DNA of 9,097 nucleotides from an uncultured Streptococcus sp. (GCF_943912555.1 NZ_CALTUR010000076.1:1-9097); one strand, 5' to 3'; positions 1 through 8,909 are shown, numbered from the stretch's first letter. The notes: a model not told the origin generated them from the sequence alone. Numbers and translations are program-made.

Positions 1-21
1 TCTGTCCTTTCTCGAGCTTAG
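1..21 (+). CDS. C-terminal end of a probable ISL3-family transposase (partial)
   Basis: The plus-strand codons at 1-18 read S-V-L-S-R-A and are followed by TAG at 19-21. This matches the tail (FVLSRA) that I recall for ISL3-family transposases of pneumococci and relatives, and it lies about 34 bases inside the terminal repeat, as expected for the transposase 3' end. Only six residues are visible, so nothing can be said about catalytic residues or whether the gene is intact. The gene converges on ileS, tail to tail. Six codons alone would be no evidence; the call depends on the adjacent repeat. Confidence 0.45.
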   Translation, partial: SVLSRA

Positions 22-55
22 CTTTTCTTCAACCCACTACAGTTGACAAAGAGCC
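1..55 (+). mobile_element. Right end of an ISL3-family insertion sequence (IS1167-like), truncated by the window edge
   Basis: On the minus strand the sequence starting at base 55 reads GGCTCTTTGTCAACTGTAG and then TGGGTTGAAG. I recognise this as the terminal inverted repeat type of ISL3-family elements common in streptococci. Just inside it, the plus strand carries the last codons of a transposase-like frame ending at 21. The outer boundary is placed at 55, with an uncertainty of one or two bases because of the CCCC run at 54-57. ISL3 elements usually make 8-base target duplications; if the boundary is 55, the duplicated bases would be 56-63, which include the ileS stop codon. The other IS end lies outside the window, so a complete element cannot be told from a remnant. 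The family call comes from remembered sequence similarity, not a search. Confidence 0.62.
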
Positions 56-57
56 CC

Positions 58-2850
58 TTATTTCTCTTCAAATCCTTCTGCGACTGCGTCCGCAAAGTTT
101 TCTTCTACGATGCTTGCACAGTGGTCACAGATGACTGCCTGGTAGCTGCGTTCTGCTGTTGTTGGGTCGATACGACGGCAACGGTCACATACTTCACCTG
201 CAGCACGGTCTACTGTGAAGGCTACATCTTCGAAACTAACGGCAGATTCTGGAGCTGGTCCTTCTGCGATGGTCAAGTCTGACACGATCAAGAGTTGAGC
301 TACATTGCTGTTTACTGCTTCGAGTAAAGTTTTCACAACTTCGTTTGGATAAACTGTCAAGTGTGCTTCAAGTGATTTACCGATAACTTTGGCATTACGA
401 GCCTCTTCCAAGGCTTTTTGAGCTTGTCCACGGAAGTCCATGAAGGCAGCCCATGTATCCAAGACTTCTTCTTGATTAGCAAAAGTTTCTGCTTCTGGCA
501 ATTCTGACAATTGAACGAAGTCTTCTGCTTCAAACTCAAGATATGACCAGATTTCCTCTGCTGTGTGAGGAAGGATTGGTGTCAAGAGTTTGGTGATTTT
601 CACAAGAATGTCATAGAAGACAGTTTGCATTTGACGGCGTTCCAATGATTTGGCACCTTCAATGTAAACAACATCTTTAGCAAAATCAAGGTAGAATGCT
701 GACAAATCAACGTTGATAAAGTTCACCAAGGCCTTGTAGATTGTCAAGAATTCAAAGTTTGCGTAAGCATCACGAATGGTCTTAACAAGCTGGTTAAAGC
801 GAATCGTCATGTACTTATCAACTGAACGAAGTTCATCGTAAGTGACTACATCTTGAGTTGGGTTAAAGTCAGATGTATTGGCAATCAAGAAACGAAGGGT
901 GTTACGAATCTTACGGTAAGTTTCAGAGACTTGGCTCAAGATATCCATAGAGATACGCACATCGTTGCTTGAGTCAACACTTGTTACCCAGAGACGCAAG
1001 ATTTCTGCACCAAATTGTTTTTCAACATCGCTTGGAGCAATGGTATTTCCAAGAGATTTAGACATCTTCTCATCTTTACCATCAAGGGTAAAACCTTGTG
1101 ACAAGATTTGTTTGTAAGGTGCTACGCCATGGTTGGCAACAGATGTAATGAGTGATGAGTTGAACCAACCACGGTATTGGTCAGAACCTTCAAGGTAAAG
1201 GTCAGCTGGATAAGTCAGATTTGGACGATTTACCAAAACACCATTCCATGATGAACCTGAGTCAAACCAAACGTCCATGATATCAGTTTCTTTTTTGAAC
1301 TCGCCATTTGGTGAACCTGGATGAGTAAATCCTTCTGGCAAGAGGTCTTTGGCATCACGTTCCCACCAAATGCTTGAACCATGTACTTCAAAGAGTTGAG
1401 CCACATGTTCAATAGTCTCAGCTGTCATGATAGCTGTACCGTCTTCTGCATAGAAGATTGGAAGTGGAACACCCCAAGCACGTTGACGAGAGATAACCCA
1501 GTCACCACGGTCACGAATCATATTATATAGACGTACTTTACCCCATTCTGTATGGAATTTAACTTTATCAATAGCATCCAAGATTTCTTGGCGGAATTTT
1601 GAAACAGAGGCGAACCACTGTGGCACTGCACGCCAGATAATTGGTTTCTTGGTACGCCAGTCAAATGGGTATGAGTGAGAGATTTCTTCTTGAGCAAGAA
1701 GGAGGTTACCAAGTTTTTCAATAACAGTTGGAACTACCTTTTCATAGAATTGACCTTCAAACTCAGGACCAGCATTCTTCGTCATGATACCACGTTCGTC
1801 AACAGTCACTGCGACTTCAAGACCATTAGCAATACCAACATTGTAGTCGTCCTCACCAAAACCAGGGGCTGTATGGACAATACCAGTACCAGAGTCAGTT
1901 GTAACGTGGTCACCAAGGATCACCAATTCATCTACAGCGGTATCCCATGGGTGCTCTGTTACGATGTGGTTGAGTTCTTGACCACGGTAAGTTGCTAAAA
2001 CTTGAACATCAGCCCAGTCAAATTTCCCAGACAAGCTATTCAACAATTCTGAAGCAACGACAAACTTACGAGCTTCACCAGCAGGTTGAACCAAAACATA
2101 ATCAATATCTGCACCAACCGTCAAACCACGAGAAGCTGTGATAGTAAATGGAGTAGTGGTCCAAACAACGATATAAGTATCTGTATCTAGAACACCTTTG
2201 CCATCTTTTACTTTATTGGCATAGTAAAGGGAAGTTGAAACCAAATCATGGTATTCAATTTCCGCTTCGGCAAGAGCAGACTCAGATGACCATGACCAGT
2301 AAACTGGCTTGGCACCACGGTAGATATAGCCTTTATTAGCCATCTCACCAAATACACGGATTTGGGCTGCTTCATAGTCTGGAGTTAAAGTCACATATAA
2401 ATTTTCCCAGTCACCTGACATCCCCAAGCGCTTGAAATCATCACGTTGTTTATAAACTTGAGAAAGAGCGTACTCACGACAAAGTTTCAAGTACTCAACC
2501 AAGTCCATTTCTTTGCGCTTAACACCTTGCTTTGCCAAAACTTGCTCGATTGGCAGACCATGAGTATCCCAACCCGGGATATAAGGTGCGTTAAAACCTG
2601 ACATAGACTTAGAACGAACAATGATATCTTTTGAGATATGATTCATGGCATGTCCAACGTGGATATTTCCGTTTGCGTATGGAGGGCCATCATGCAAGAC
2701 AAAATGCGGTTTCCCTTCATTTAGTTCTTGACGACGTTGGTAAAGTTTTGCATCTTCCCATTCCTTTTGCCAAACTGGCTCTTTGGTAGGAAGGCCTGCA
2801 CGCATTGGGAAAGCTGTTTTCCCAAGGTTAAGAGTATCTTTGAGTTTCAT
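58..2850 (-). CDS. ileS: Isoleucyl-tRNA synthetase
   Basis: Cytoplasmic class Ia aminoacyl-tRNA synthetase that activates isoleucine with ATP and charges tRNA-Ile, with a CP1 editing domain that hydrolyses Val-tRNA-Ile. The 930-residue protein is full length for the bacterial family. Visible signatures are the HIGH motif as HVGH at residues 64-67 (within [12 protein letters not shown]), KMSKS at 595-599, and a C-terminal zinc finger with Cys888, Cys891, Cys908 and Cys911. The zinc finger marks the bacterial type rather than the eukaryote-like, mupirocin-resistant type. The ATG at 2848-2850 has a strong ribosome binding site (AAAGGAG, 2856-2862) five bases upstream. It is last in the division cluster, separated from divIVA by a T-box riboswitch, so its expression should rise when tRNA-Ile is uncharged. 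No intrinsic terminator is visible after the stop codon; an insertion-sequence end begins two bases beyond it. Confidence 0.98.
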   Translation of the reverse strand: MKLKDTLNLGKTAFPMRAGLPTKEPVWQKEWEDAKLYQRRQELNEGKPHFVLHDGPPYANGNIHVGHAMNHISKDIIVRSKSMSGFNAPYIPGWDTHGLPIEQVLAKQGVKRKEMDLVEYLKLCREYALSQVYKQRDDFKRLGMSGDWENLYVTLTPDYEAAQIRVFGEMANKGYIYRGAKPVYWSWSSESALAEAEIEYHDLVSTSLYYANKVKDGKGVLDTDTYIVVWTTTPFTITASRGLTVGADIDYVLVQPAGEARKFVVASELLNSLSGKFDWADVQVLATYRGQELNHIVTEHPWDTAVDELVILGDHVTTDSGTGIVHTAPGFGEDDYNVGIANGLEVAVTVDERGIMTKNAGPEFEGQFYEKVVPTVIEKLGNLLLAQEEISHSYPFDWRTKKPIIWRAVPQWFASVSKFRQEILDAIDKVKFHTEWGKVRLYNMIRDRGDWVISRQRAWGVPLPIFYAEDGTAIMTAETIEHVAQLFEVHGSSIWWERDAKDLLPEGFTHPGSPNGEFKKETDIMDVWFDSGSSWNGVLVNRPNLTYPADLYLEGSDQYRGWFNSSLITSVANHGVAPYKQILSQGFTLDGKDEKMSKSLGNTIAPSDVEKQFGAEILRLWVTSVDSSNDVRISMDILSQVSETYRKIRNTLRFLIANTSDFNPTQDVVTYDELRSVDKYMTIRFNQLVKTIRDAYANFEFLTIYKALVNFINVDLSAFYLDFAKDVVYIEGAKSLERRQMQTVFYDILVKITKLLTPILPHTAEEIWSYLEFEAEDFVQLSELPEAETFANQEEVLDTWAAFMDFRGQAQKALEEARNAKVIGKSLEAHLTVYPNEVVKTLLEAVNSNVAQLLIVSDLTIAEGPAPESAVSFEDVAFTVDRAAGEVCDRCRRIDPTTAERSYQAVICDHCASIVEENFADAVAEGFEEK

Positions 2851-2855
2851 GGTAT

Positions 2856-2862
2856 CTCCTTT
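2856..2862 (-). promoter_or_regulatory. ileS ribosome binding site
   Basis: AAAGGAG on the minus strand, five bases before the ileS ATG. It lies downstream of the T-box terminator, so it is transcribed only when the leader is read through. Confidence 0.85.
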
Positions 2863-2874
2863 ATAAATAATAAC

Positions 2875-2916
2875 AAATTAAAAACCACGACTTCCAAAAA
2901 GGACGAAAATCGTGGT
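2875..2916 (-). terminator. T-box intrinsic terminator upstream of ileS
   Basis: On the minus strand ACCACGA (2916-2910) pairs with TCGTGGT (2890-2884), and the stem is followed by a run of T (2883-2880, then AATTT). A short inner pairing of TCC and GGA extends the stem. The promoter-proximal arm overlaps the T-box antiterminator arm (2910-2913), so the two structures exclude each other, as in known T-box leaders. Confidence 0.88.
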
Positions 2917-3102
2917 ACCACCTTTATTCGAAAAAAGACTCAGCTTTTTTCCTCTTATCCCGTAACGTGGGGAACGTCAAATCTTACTCCATTCAGACTT
3001 GATTGTTTGAGAGGATAATCTTATCAATAGGGATTACAGGACTCACACCATCTCCTGCTCGCTGGAAATATAAGGATAAGATATTGTTCTCAGATCATTT
3101 CT
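2881..3102 (-). ncRNA. Isoleucine T-box riboswitch (ileS leader)
   Basis: A tRNA-sensing leader that lets transcription continue into ileS when uncharged tRNA-Ile binds. Stem I closes by TGAGA (3092-3088) with TCTCA (3012-3008) and TCTTATC (3081-3075) with GATAAGA (3025-3019). Between these helices the 3' side of the internal loop is TTATCC (3018-3013), containing the specifier ATC (3016-3014), an isoleucine codon. A distal hairpin pairs CAGGA (3057-3053) with TCCTG (3041-3037) around a GATGGTGTGAG loop typical of T-boxes. An A/T-rich hairpin at 2931-2950 fits stem III. The antiterminator pairs AAAGG (2925-2921) with CCTTT (2902-2898) and ACGA (2913-2910) with TCGT (2906-2903), around the seven-base bulge TGGTACC (2920-2914). 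The bulge TGGT matches an ACCA tRNA end with discriminator A. The 5' end is inferred from the promoter. Confidence 0.95.
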
Positions 3103-3977
3103 TATAAAATTGTAACAGATTCTTGCGGAGCCGTAAAACCTGATTCTAAGTTTACAGCTTCAGTAGCGGGCGTTGGGCCTGAGTAATGGCTTGGGACTAC
3201 TTCTGGCTCTTCATACATTGGACCAACTGGATGAGCTGGACTTTCTTCAACAACCGGAGCTGATGAAACCATTTGTTCCTGCTCGGCTCTTGCTTCGGCT
3301 TCTGCAAGTTCCTTATTAGCTGCTTCGATACGAGCCTGTAACTCTGCCATTTCTTCTGGAGAAAACTGGCGAGTAATATCAATTGGTTCTTCCTCTGGAT
3401 GTTGTTGCAAGACAGAGTCACCTAAGACTTCGCTTACTACTTCTTTGAAGGCCTCATCACTTGTTTGAAGATAAGTCGCTGTTGGGCGAAGAATATCTTC
3501 CCAATCTGAAGATTCAACAATTGCTAACTGGCTCTCAATGGTAGATTTGAGACGTTGGTGGAAGACACGACTCTTGTTCTTCAATTCTTCTGTTTCAACA
3601 GCAACTTTCTTAGCATTATCAGTTGCGTGACGAAGAATTTCATTTGCCTTGTACTTAGCTTCTTCCAATAAACGTTGTGCATCTTGCTCTGCTTGATGGA
3701 TAATATTGTTTGAACGTTCAGCTGCAGCTTGTTTTACTCGTTCAGCTGTATCTTGTGCAATCAATACAGACTGGCTTAATGAATCTTTCATCTCATCAAA
3801 GTAAGACAAACGCTCTTCTAAACTCTTAATATGTAAATCCTTGTCATGATTAGAGCGGACTAAATCTTCATAATCACGGACTACAATATCTAAAAACTCA
3901 TCTACTTCTTCTTGATCAAACCCTCTGAAGCGTGTGCTAAAGGTTTTATCTTTGATTTCTAACGATGTAATTGGCAT
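3102..3977 (-). CDS. divIVA: Cell division/morphogenesis protein DivIVA
   Basis: Peripheral membrane coiled-coil protein that gathers at curved membrane at the septum and poles and organises septal versus peripheral wall growth; in streptococci it acts with the GpsB, MapZ and StkP networks. The N-terminal lipid-binding domain is clear (residues 1-60, MPITSLEIKDKTF), with Phe17-Arg18 at the membrane-contact positions known from Bacillus DivIVA. A long coiled coil covers about residues 25-155, and a second helical, Glu/Ala-rich stretch about 205-236. The tail (about 237-291) is rich in Pro, Glu and Ser and probably disordered. I start at the ATG at 3977: a GAGGA site lies five bases upstream. 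A GTG at 3989 would add four residues, but it lies inside that ribosome site. The ylmH stop codon ends eight bases before the start. At 291 residues it is longer than the pneumococcal protein as I recall it (262). Confidence 0.96.
   Translation of the reverse strand: MPITSLEIKDKTFSTRFRGFDQEEVDEFLDIVVRDYEDLVRSNHDKDLHIKSLEERLSYFDEMKDSLSQSVLIAQDTAERVKQAAAERSNNIIHQAEQDAQRLLEEAKYKANEILRHATDNAKKVAVETEELKNKSRVFHQRLKSTIESQLAIVESSDWEDILRPTATYLQTSDEAFKEVVSEVLGDSVLQQHPEEEPIDITRQFSPEEMAELQARIEAANKELAEAEARAEQEQMVSSAPVVEESPAHPVGPMYEEPEVVPSHYSGPTPATEAVNLESGFTAPQESVTIL
3109..3137 (-). promoter_or_regulatory. Probable extended -10 promoter for the T-box/ileS transcript
   Basis: On the minus strand TGT-TACAAT has its -10 hexamer at 3114-3109 and the extended TG at 3117-3116. 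A weak -35, TTTACG, lies at 3137-3132 with 17-base spacing. Initiation would fall near 3102, just before the first stem of the T-box at 3092. The promoter sits inside the last codons of divIVA, so the ileS transcript can be independent of the division operon. Read-through from divIVA is also possible, since no terminator other than the T-box one is visible. Confidence 0.6.
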
Positions 3978-3982
3978 ATTTT

Positions 3983-3987
3983 TCCTC
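3983..3987 (-). promoter_or_regulatory. divIVA ribosome binding site (decides the start)
   Basis: GAGGA on the minus strand, five bases before the ATG at 3977-3975. It overlaps the ylmH stop codon (TGA, 3988-3986) and an in-frame GTG at 3989-3987. That GTG therefore cannot easily serve as the start, and translation of the two genes is probably coupled. Confidence 0.8.
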
Positions 3988-4771
3988 ACTTACTTAATAA
4001 CAATTGGACCGTTAATTTCTTTTTATCTTTTTTTGTTTGCCCATTATCTCTAATGAGTTTCAATCGACCAAATTTCCTTACACTAACCAAATCACCAACT
4101 TGAACCATATAATCTGATTTTTCAACTAAATGGTAATTAACTTGAACTGCCTGTTTTTCAATTAACTGACTTGCCTGATTTCTAGACAGTTTGAAGACAC
4201 CTGCTAGAAAAACATCTAATCTAGAACTAGCGATACAAATATCTAATTCTTGATAATCTTCTACTGTAGCAATTTTCTCAGTAAAATTCCGCTCTTCTAG
4301 ACGAACCGGTAAACGAGCAATTTTCGTAATGCCGTCTTGAAAAAGGAGCATAAACTGACGATTAATGATAATCTGTGCCCTCTCTTCGTTGACCAAGATA
4401 TCACCAAATAGCTTCCTATCAATTCCCAGCTGATTTAAAACAGTCCCTAATATTTTTGCATGCGTTAATCGTTCAAACTTATTAGGATAAACTATTTCTT
4501 GCAAGGATAGTTCAAAATCAGTGAATTCAGGCTCAAAATAATCAGGATACAGGAGTATCCGTACATATTCAGTTTCAAGAAACTGCCGACTACTCATGTA
4601 GGAGATGCCGTTCGTTGATGCTAGAACTTTTAAAATCTTTTCTTGATGAGGATTTACAAAGGGGCTTAAAAAAGGAGAATAAGAATCTTCTACCTTTTTT
4701 ATCCATTCTACTCCCTTATCAATAAAAGACGAATCATTCTTAGAAAAGTGTTGATAAATCATCTTGTTCAT
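3986..4771 (-). CDS. ylmH: S4-domain RNA-binding protein YlmH
   Basis: Cytoplasmic RNA-binding protein of 261 residues. The C-terminal S4 domain spans about residues 183-243, beginning SRLDVFLAGVFKLSR and including the typical VQVGDLVSVRKFGR strand-turn. The N-terminal part (about 1-175) is the YlmH-type domain with no catalytic motif that I can name. In Bacillus subtilis YlmH has been linked to ribosome-associated quality control, binding stalled 50S-peptidyl-tRNA complexes much like RqcP; that function is taken from the family. Its start overlaps the ylmG stop as ATGA (4771-4768), so translation is probably coupled; no strong Shine-Dalgarno sequence precedes it. A second ATG three codons in (4762) is an alternative start with no better ribosome site. 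The tail is Lys-rich (KKDKKK), fitting nucleic-acid contact. Confidence 0.93.
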   Translation of the reverse strand: MNKMIYQHFSKNDSSFIDKGVEWIKKVEDSYSPFLSPFVNPHQEKILKVLASTNGISYMSSRQFLETEYVRILLYPDYFEPEFTDFELSLQEIVYPNKFERLTHAKILGTVLNQLGIDRKLFGDILVNEERAQIIINRQFMLLFQDGITKIARLPVRLEERNFTEKIATVEDYQELDICIASSRLDVFLAGVFKLSRNQASQLIEKQAVQVNYHLVEKSDYMVQVGDLVSVRKFGRLKLIRDNGQTKKDKKKLTVQLLLSK

Positions 4772-5031
4772 AGAAACATCACTAAAAGTCGAATCAATTG
4801 GTTCCCTATAAAATGTACTAATAATACCGCAATCCAGACAGACAAATCAAGACCTGCAATCTGAAGGGGTAAGCGTTGTAAAGGAGCTATTATCGGTTTC
4901 ACTAAGCTAATAATCAAGCGACCTAGCCGTGACTCATAAGCATTTGGGAACCAAGACATCAGAGCAAAAACGACTAAAATCAGTGAATAGATATCCACTG
5001 CATTTTGAATAAAACGAATGAGAAAGAGCAT
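4768..5031 (-). CDS. ylmG: YggT-family membrane protein YlmG
   Basis: Small integral membrane protein of 87 residues, the usual length for the single-repeat YggT family. Two hydrophobic segments are visible, at about residues 5-26 and 63-86. They are joined by a basic/amphipathic loop carrying the family motif PIIAPLQRLPLQIAGLDLS (46-64). The family lies in division clusters of Firmicutes and, as a homologue, in chloroplasts and cyanobacteria, where it affects nucleoid and division organisation; the biochemical role is unknown. The start ATG overlaps the sepF stop by one base (TAATG, 5033-5029), with a GAGAGTGA stretch upstream as a possible ribosome site. The next gene, ylmH, starts within its stop codon, so three consecutive genes are translationally linked. 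Confidence 0.93.
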   Translation of the reverse strand: MLFLIRFIQNAVDIYSLILVVFALMSWFPNAYESRLGRLIISLVKPIIAPLQRLPLQIAGLDLSVWIAVLLVHFIGNQLIRLLVMFL

Positions 5032-5564
5032 TATTTCACTCTCGTACGTTTCATGTCAAAACCAAATTCACCATTTTGTGATTCATCTGGTATTTTGATA
5101 TCTTCAATATTGACGACAACATCAACTGGTGTCAGCAGGTACATAGTAGATGCTACCTTTTTCATGTTACCAGCTAAAACATGACGTGCCCCATCCAGAT
5201 AATCCAAACAACGACGTGCTTGAACTTCCGTCATGTATTGAAAATCAATCAAAATACTTTCGTTACCAGCTAATAAATCAACAATTTCTGTAGCATCTTC
5301 ATATTTGCGTGGATAACGAACATCAATCGTCACCTTATCAGTATAACGTTGACTTTGCATAGCCAATTCTTGTTGACGAGCATGAAGACGAGTAATGTTT
5401 TTTTCTTTAGATGGCGCAGTCGCAGCTTGTTGAGGTAACTCTTTTACGGAAGGAACTGGAGCCACAATCGGTTCCTCAGCTTTAGGCTGATACGTATTAG
5501 CCGTATCTTCTCCATCTTCTGTAAAATAATCTATAAATCTATCAAATCTATCTTTTAAAGACAT
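5031..5564 (-). CDS. sepF: Cell division protein SepF
   Basis: FtsZ-binding protein that tethers filaments to the membrane and bundles them into rings, partly redundant with FtsA. The 177-residue protein has the expected layout. Residues 1-14 form an amphipathic membrane-binding helix ([14 protein letters not shown]). A disordered acidic/Pro-rich linker follows (about 16-76), then the globular SepF domain (about 77-155), starting [15 protein letters not shown] and containing the conserved LDGA turn (123-126) near the dimer interface. A short charged tail ends RTRVK. The ATG at 5564 has an AGGAAAG site at 5575-5569 that overlaps the ylmE stop (5576-5574). Nine bases separate it from ylmE, and its stop overlaps the ylmG start. 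Confidence 0.96.
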   Translation of the reverse strand: MSLKDRFDRFIDYFTEDGEDTANTYQPKAEEPIVAPVPSVKELPQQAATAPSKEKNITRLHARQQELAMQSQRYTDKVTIDVRYPRKYEDATEIVDLLAGNESILIDFQYMTEVQARRCLDYLDGARHVLAGNMKKVASTMYLLTPVDVVVNIEDIKIPDESQNGEFGFDMKRTRVK

Positions 5565-5573
5565 CTTTCTTTC

Positions 5574-6245
5574 CTACTTAAAAAATGCTGTGCCAACTCT
5601 GACAAATGTTGAGCCGAATTCAATCGCTTCCTTGTAGTCACGACTCATACCCATACTCAAGTCCGTCATTGGCATATTGGAAATTTGTTTTTCTCTAATT
5701 TCTAGTTGCAAATCCTGTGTAGCTTTAAAAATTTCTTTCAACTCATCACTACTAGCTTCAAAAGGAGCCATAGTCATCAAGCCTACATATTCAATTTTAT
5801 CTAAGGTTGCTAATTCTGGCAAGAGCTCCAGTAATTCTTCCTTTGAAAAACCATGTTTGCTCTCTTCCTTTGAGATATTCACTTGTAAGAAACACTTAAC
5901 AACTCGGTCACTTCTTTTCTGAATTTCCTTTGCTAGCTTTAATGAATCCAAAGCGTGGAAATAATCAACATACTGAATGACATCTTTGACCTTGCGTCTT
6001 TGCAAGGTTCCAATCAAATGCCAGCTGACATCTCTGTCTTTTAAAGCTTCATATTTCTCAAGGAACTTTTCTACACGATTTTCACCAATATGATGCACAC
6101 CTAGCGGAAGCAAAGCCTCCGCTGTCGATATGTCTACATATTTTGTAACAGCAACAACTGAAACAGAATTATCTTCTCTTCCTGCCTGCTGACTTGCATC
6201 TTTTATTTGTTGAAAAACACGTTCTGTATTTTCTTTCAAATTCAT
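5574..6245 (-). CDS. ylmE: YggS/PROSC-family pyridoxal-phosphate homeostasis protein (YlmE)
   Basis: Cytoplasmic PLP-binding protein with a fold like the alanine racemase N-terminal barrel. The family buffers free PLP and affects amino-acid and keto-acid metabolism, and no enzyme activity is established for it. The 223-residue length is typical. Visible motifs are AVTKY with the Schiff-base lysine at Lys35, HIGENRVEKF (52-61), WHLIGTLQRRK (75-85), QVNISKEESKHGF, and the phosphate-binding region SMGMSRDY (197-204) with RVGTAFF near the C-terminus. It starts only four bases after the ftsZ stop, with no clear Shine-Dalgarno sequence (AAGTAA upstream), so it probably depends on translation reinitiating after ftsZ. 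Its place between ftsZ and sepF is conserved in streptococci, but the link between PLP and division is not explained by the sequence. Confidence 0.95.
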   Translation of the reverse strand: MNLKENTERVFQQIKDASQQAGREDNSVSVVAVTKYVDISTAEALLPLGVHHIGENRVEKFLEKYEALKDRDVSWHLIGTLQRRKVKDVIQYVDYFHALDSLKLAKEIQKRSDRVVKCFLQVNISKEESKHGFSKEELLELLPELATLDKIEYVGLMTMAPFEASSDELKEIFKATQDLQLEIREKQISNMPMTDLSMGMSRDYKEAIEFGSTFVRVGTAFFK

Positions 6246-6249
6246 TTAC

Positions 6250-7506
<1,257 letters not shown>

Positions 7507-7520
7507 TTATTTTTCCTCTT

Positions 7521-8900
7521 TTATTCATCAAACATGCTTCCGATTAAGCCACGGAAACGATCTGCGATTTTTGGTTTATTTTGAGAAGATACTTTATCTT
7601 CTTTCGGAGCAACTCCGTTCGTAGAAGCTAATTGCTCTACCTCAGTATTTTGAACTGGTTGAATAGGGGTAGGCTGTGCTACCTGCGTAACACGTTGAAT
7701 CATCCCGCCGAAATTGATTGGTTGATGATGCAAGGTATCTTCACCTTTGACTGCTCGTTGTGCTAACAAATGCACTTCAGTCAATTGACCAGCAAATTCA
7801 GACAAGCTGATTACATGAGCAAAGGCAGGGTTACGAATTCCAACTTGATTTGGAACGTAAAGTTTGACACCAACGCCAAAGACTTCCTGTGCAAGTTCTA
7901 CGATACCTGGTAAAATAGCATTTCCACCAATCAGAACAATTCCACCCGGAAGATCCAACAGATGTCTTCTTTCCAACTCTTGTTTAATCTGTTCAAAAAT
8001 GTGTTTAATGCGAGCTGAAATAATCTCTGCCAAGTAGCTTTCTGTAACTTCTACAGGCTCTACTTCACCAATCACTTCAACTTGGAAAGTTTCATTGCTG
8101 GCAAGTGATGGGTAGGCTTCACCATAGTTCAATTTCAATCCTTCAGCTAATTTTTGTGAAGTCTTCAAGACTTTAGAGATATCTTTTGTGACATAATCTC
8201 CACCTTCTTGAAGAATATTTGTAAACTGGAGTTCTTGGTTACGGATTGTAGCAACAGTTGTTTGACCTGCTCCCATATCAATCACAGTGGCTCCAAATTC
8301 ACGCTCCCCTTCGTTCAAGACTGAACGAACCAAAGCCAATGGTGAAATAATAATATTTTCAACTTGAACACCTGAGCGCTCAACTGTCTTGCGTAAATTG
8401 TGAAGAATAGTACGTGGACCTGTGTAAAGTAAGCCACGCATTTCAAGACGAACCCCCATCATACCACGTGGATCACGAATACCTTGGAAACCATCTACGA
8501 TAAATTCTTCAGGAATAAAAGTAATGACTTCACGATCTGGTGTCATACTCTTCGTCAAGGCTGATTTGACAACATTTTCAACATCTTGATCTGTAATTTC
8601 TTTTGTATCAGATGTAACGGGAATCATTCCTTGAGTTGGTTCTACTTGCAAAAGATTTCCAGGCAAACCAACATTCACTGATTTAATTGAAATGCCAGCC
8701 TTCTCTTCTGCTTGGGAAATAGCTGACTTGATAGCACTTGCTGCCGCTTCAATATCAACGATAATCCCATCCTTTACACCTTTGCTCTTGGCATTACTTA
8801 CACCAATTACGTTTAGTTCACCATTTCTAAGCTCAGCAACCAATACCTTAATGGAATTAGTTCCGATATCTAAGCCTGTAAAAAAACCATCTCTAGCCAT
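7521..8900 (-). CDS. ftsA: Cell division protein FtsA
   Basis: Actin-like ATPase that anchors FtsZ to the membrane and recruits later division proteins. From the chosen ATG it is 459 residues, close to pneumococcal FtsA. The phosphate-1 loop DIGTNSIKV (11-19), phosphate-2 motif DMGAGQTT (208-215) and adenosine motif GGIVLIGGNAILPG (319-332) are all present, and the 1C domain lies at about 85-165. A Gln/Pro/Thr-rich linker (about 400-440) leads to the C-terminal amphipathic membrane helix, ADRFRGLIGSMFDE (446-459). The ATG at 8900 is chosen because AGAGAGGA lies nine bases upstream and the family begins MAR-GFFTGLDIGT. An in-frame TTG at 8924 would add eight residues encoded across that ribosome site. 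It is the first gene of the operon in this window, with its own promoter at about 8980. Confidence 0.98.
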   Translation of the reverse strand: MARDGFFTGLDIGTNSIKVLVAELRNGELNVIGVSNAKSKGVKDGIIVDIEAAASAIKSAISQAEEKAGISIKSVNVGLPGNLLQVEPTQGMIPVTSDTKEITDQDVENVVKSALTKSMTPDREVITFIPEEFIVDGFQGIRDPRGMMGVRLEMRGLLYTGPRTILHNLRKTVERSGVQVENIIISPLALVRSVLNEGEREFGATVIDMGAGQTTVATIRNQELQFTNILQEGGDYVTKDISKVLKTSQKLAEGLKLNYGEAYPSLASNETFQVEVIGEVEPVEVTESYLAEIISARIKHIFEQIKQELERRHLLDLPGGIVLIGGNAILPGIVELAQEVFGVGVKLYVPNQVGIRNPAFAHVISLSEFAGQLTEVHLLAQRAVKGEDTLHHQPINFGGMIQRVTQVAQPTPIQPVQNTEVEQLASTNGVAPKEDKVSSQNKPKIADRFRGLIGSMFDE

Positions 8901-8909
8901 TACATCGCA

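Noticed and set aside
43..282. Plus-strand open frame of 79 codons over the 3' end of ileS
   Set aside because: It lies antisense to the conserved zinc-finger region of IleS, has a Cys-rich translation typical of an antisense shadow, and has no ribosome site.
1675..1998. Plus-strand open frame of 107 codons inside ileS
   Set aside because: It is antisense to well-conserved IleS sequence, with no recognisable family and no promoter or ribosome site.
2931..2950. AAAAAAG/CTTTTTT hairpin with a T-run that looks like a terminator
   Set aside because: The stem is nearly all A/T and weak, and its position between stem I and the antiterminator fits T-box stem III. The real terminator is at 2875-2916.
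2728..3018. Plus-strand open frame of 96 codons across the ileS start and the T-box
   Set aside because: It runs antisense through the T-box structure and the ileS start; the structured RNA on the other strand explains the region.
3987..3989. GTG start for a four-residue longer DivIVA
   Set aside because: The GTG is part of the GAGGA ribosome site that serves the ATG at 3977, and the family begins at MPITSLEIKDK.
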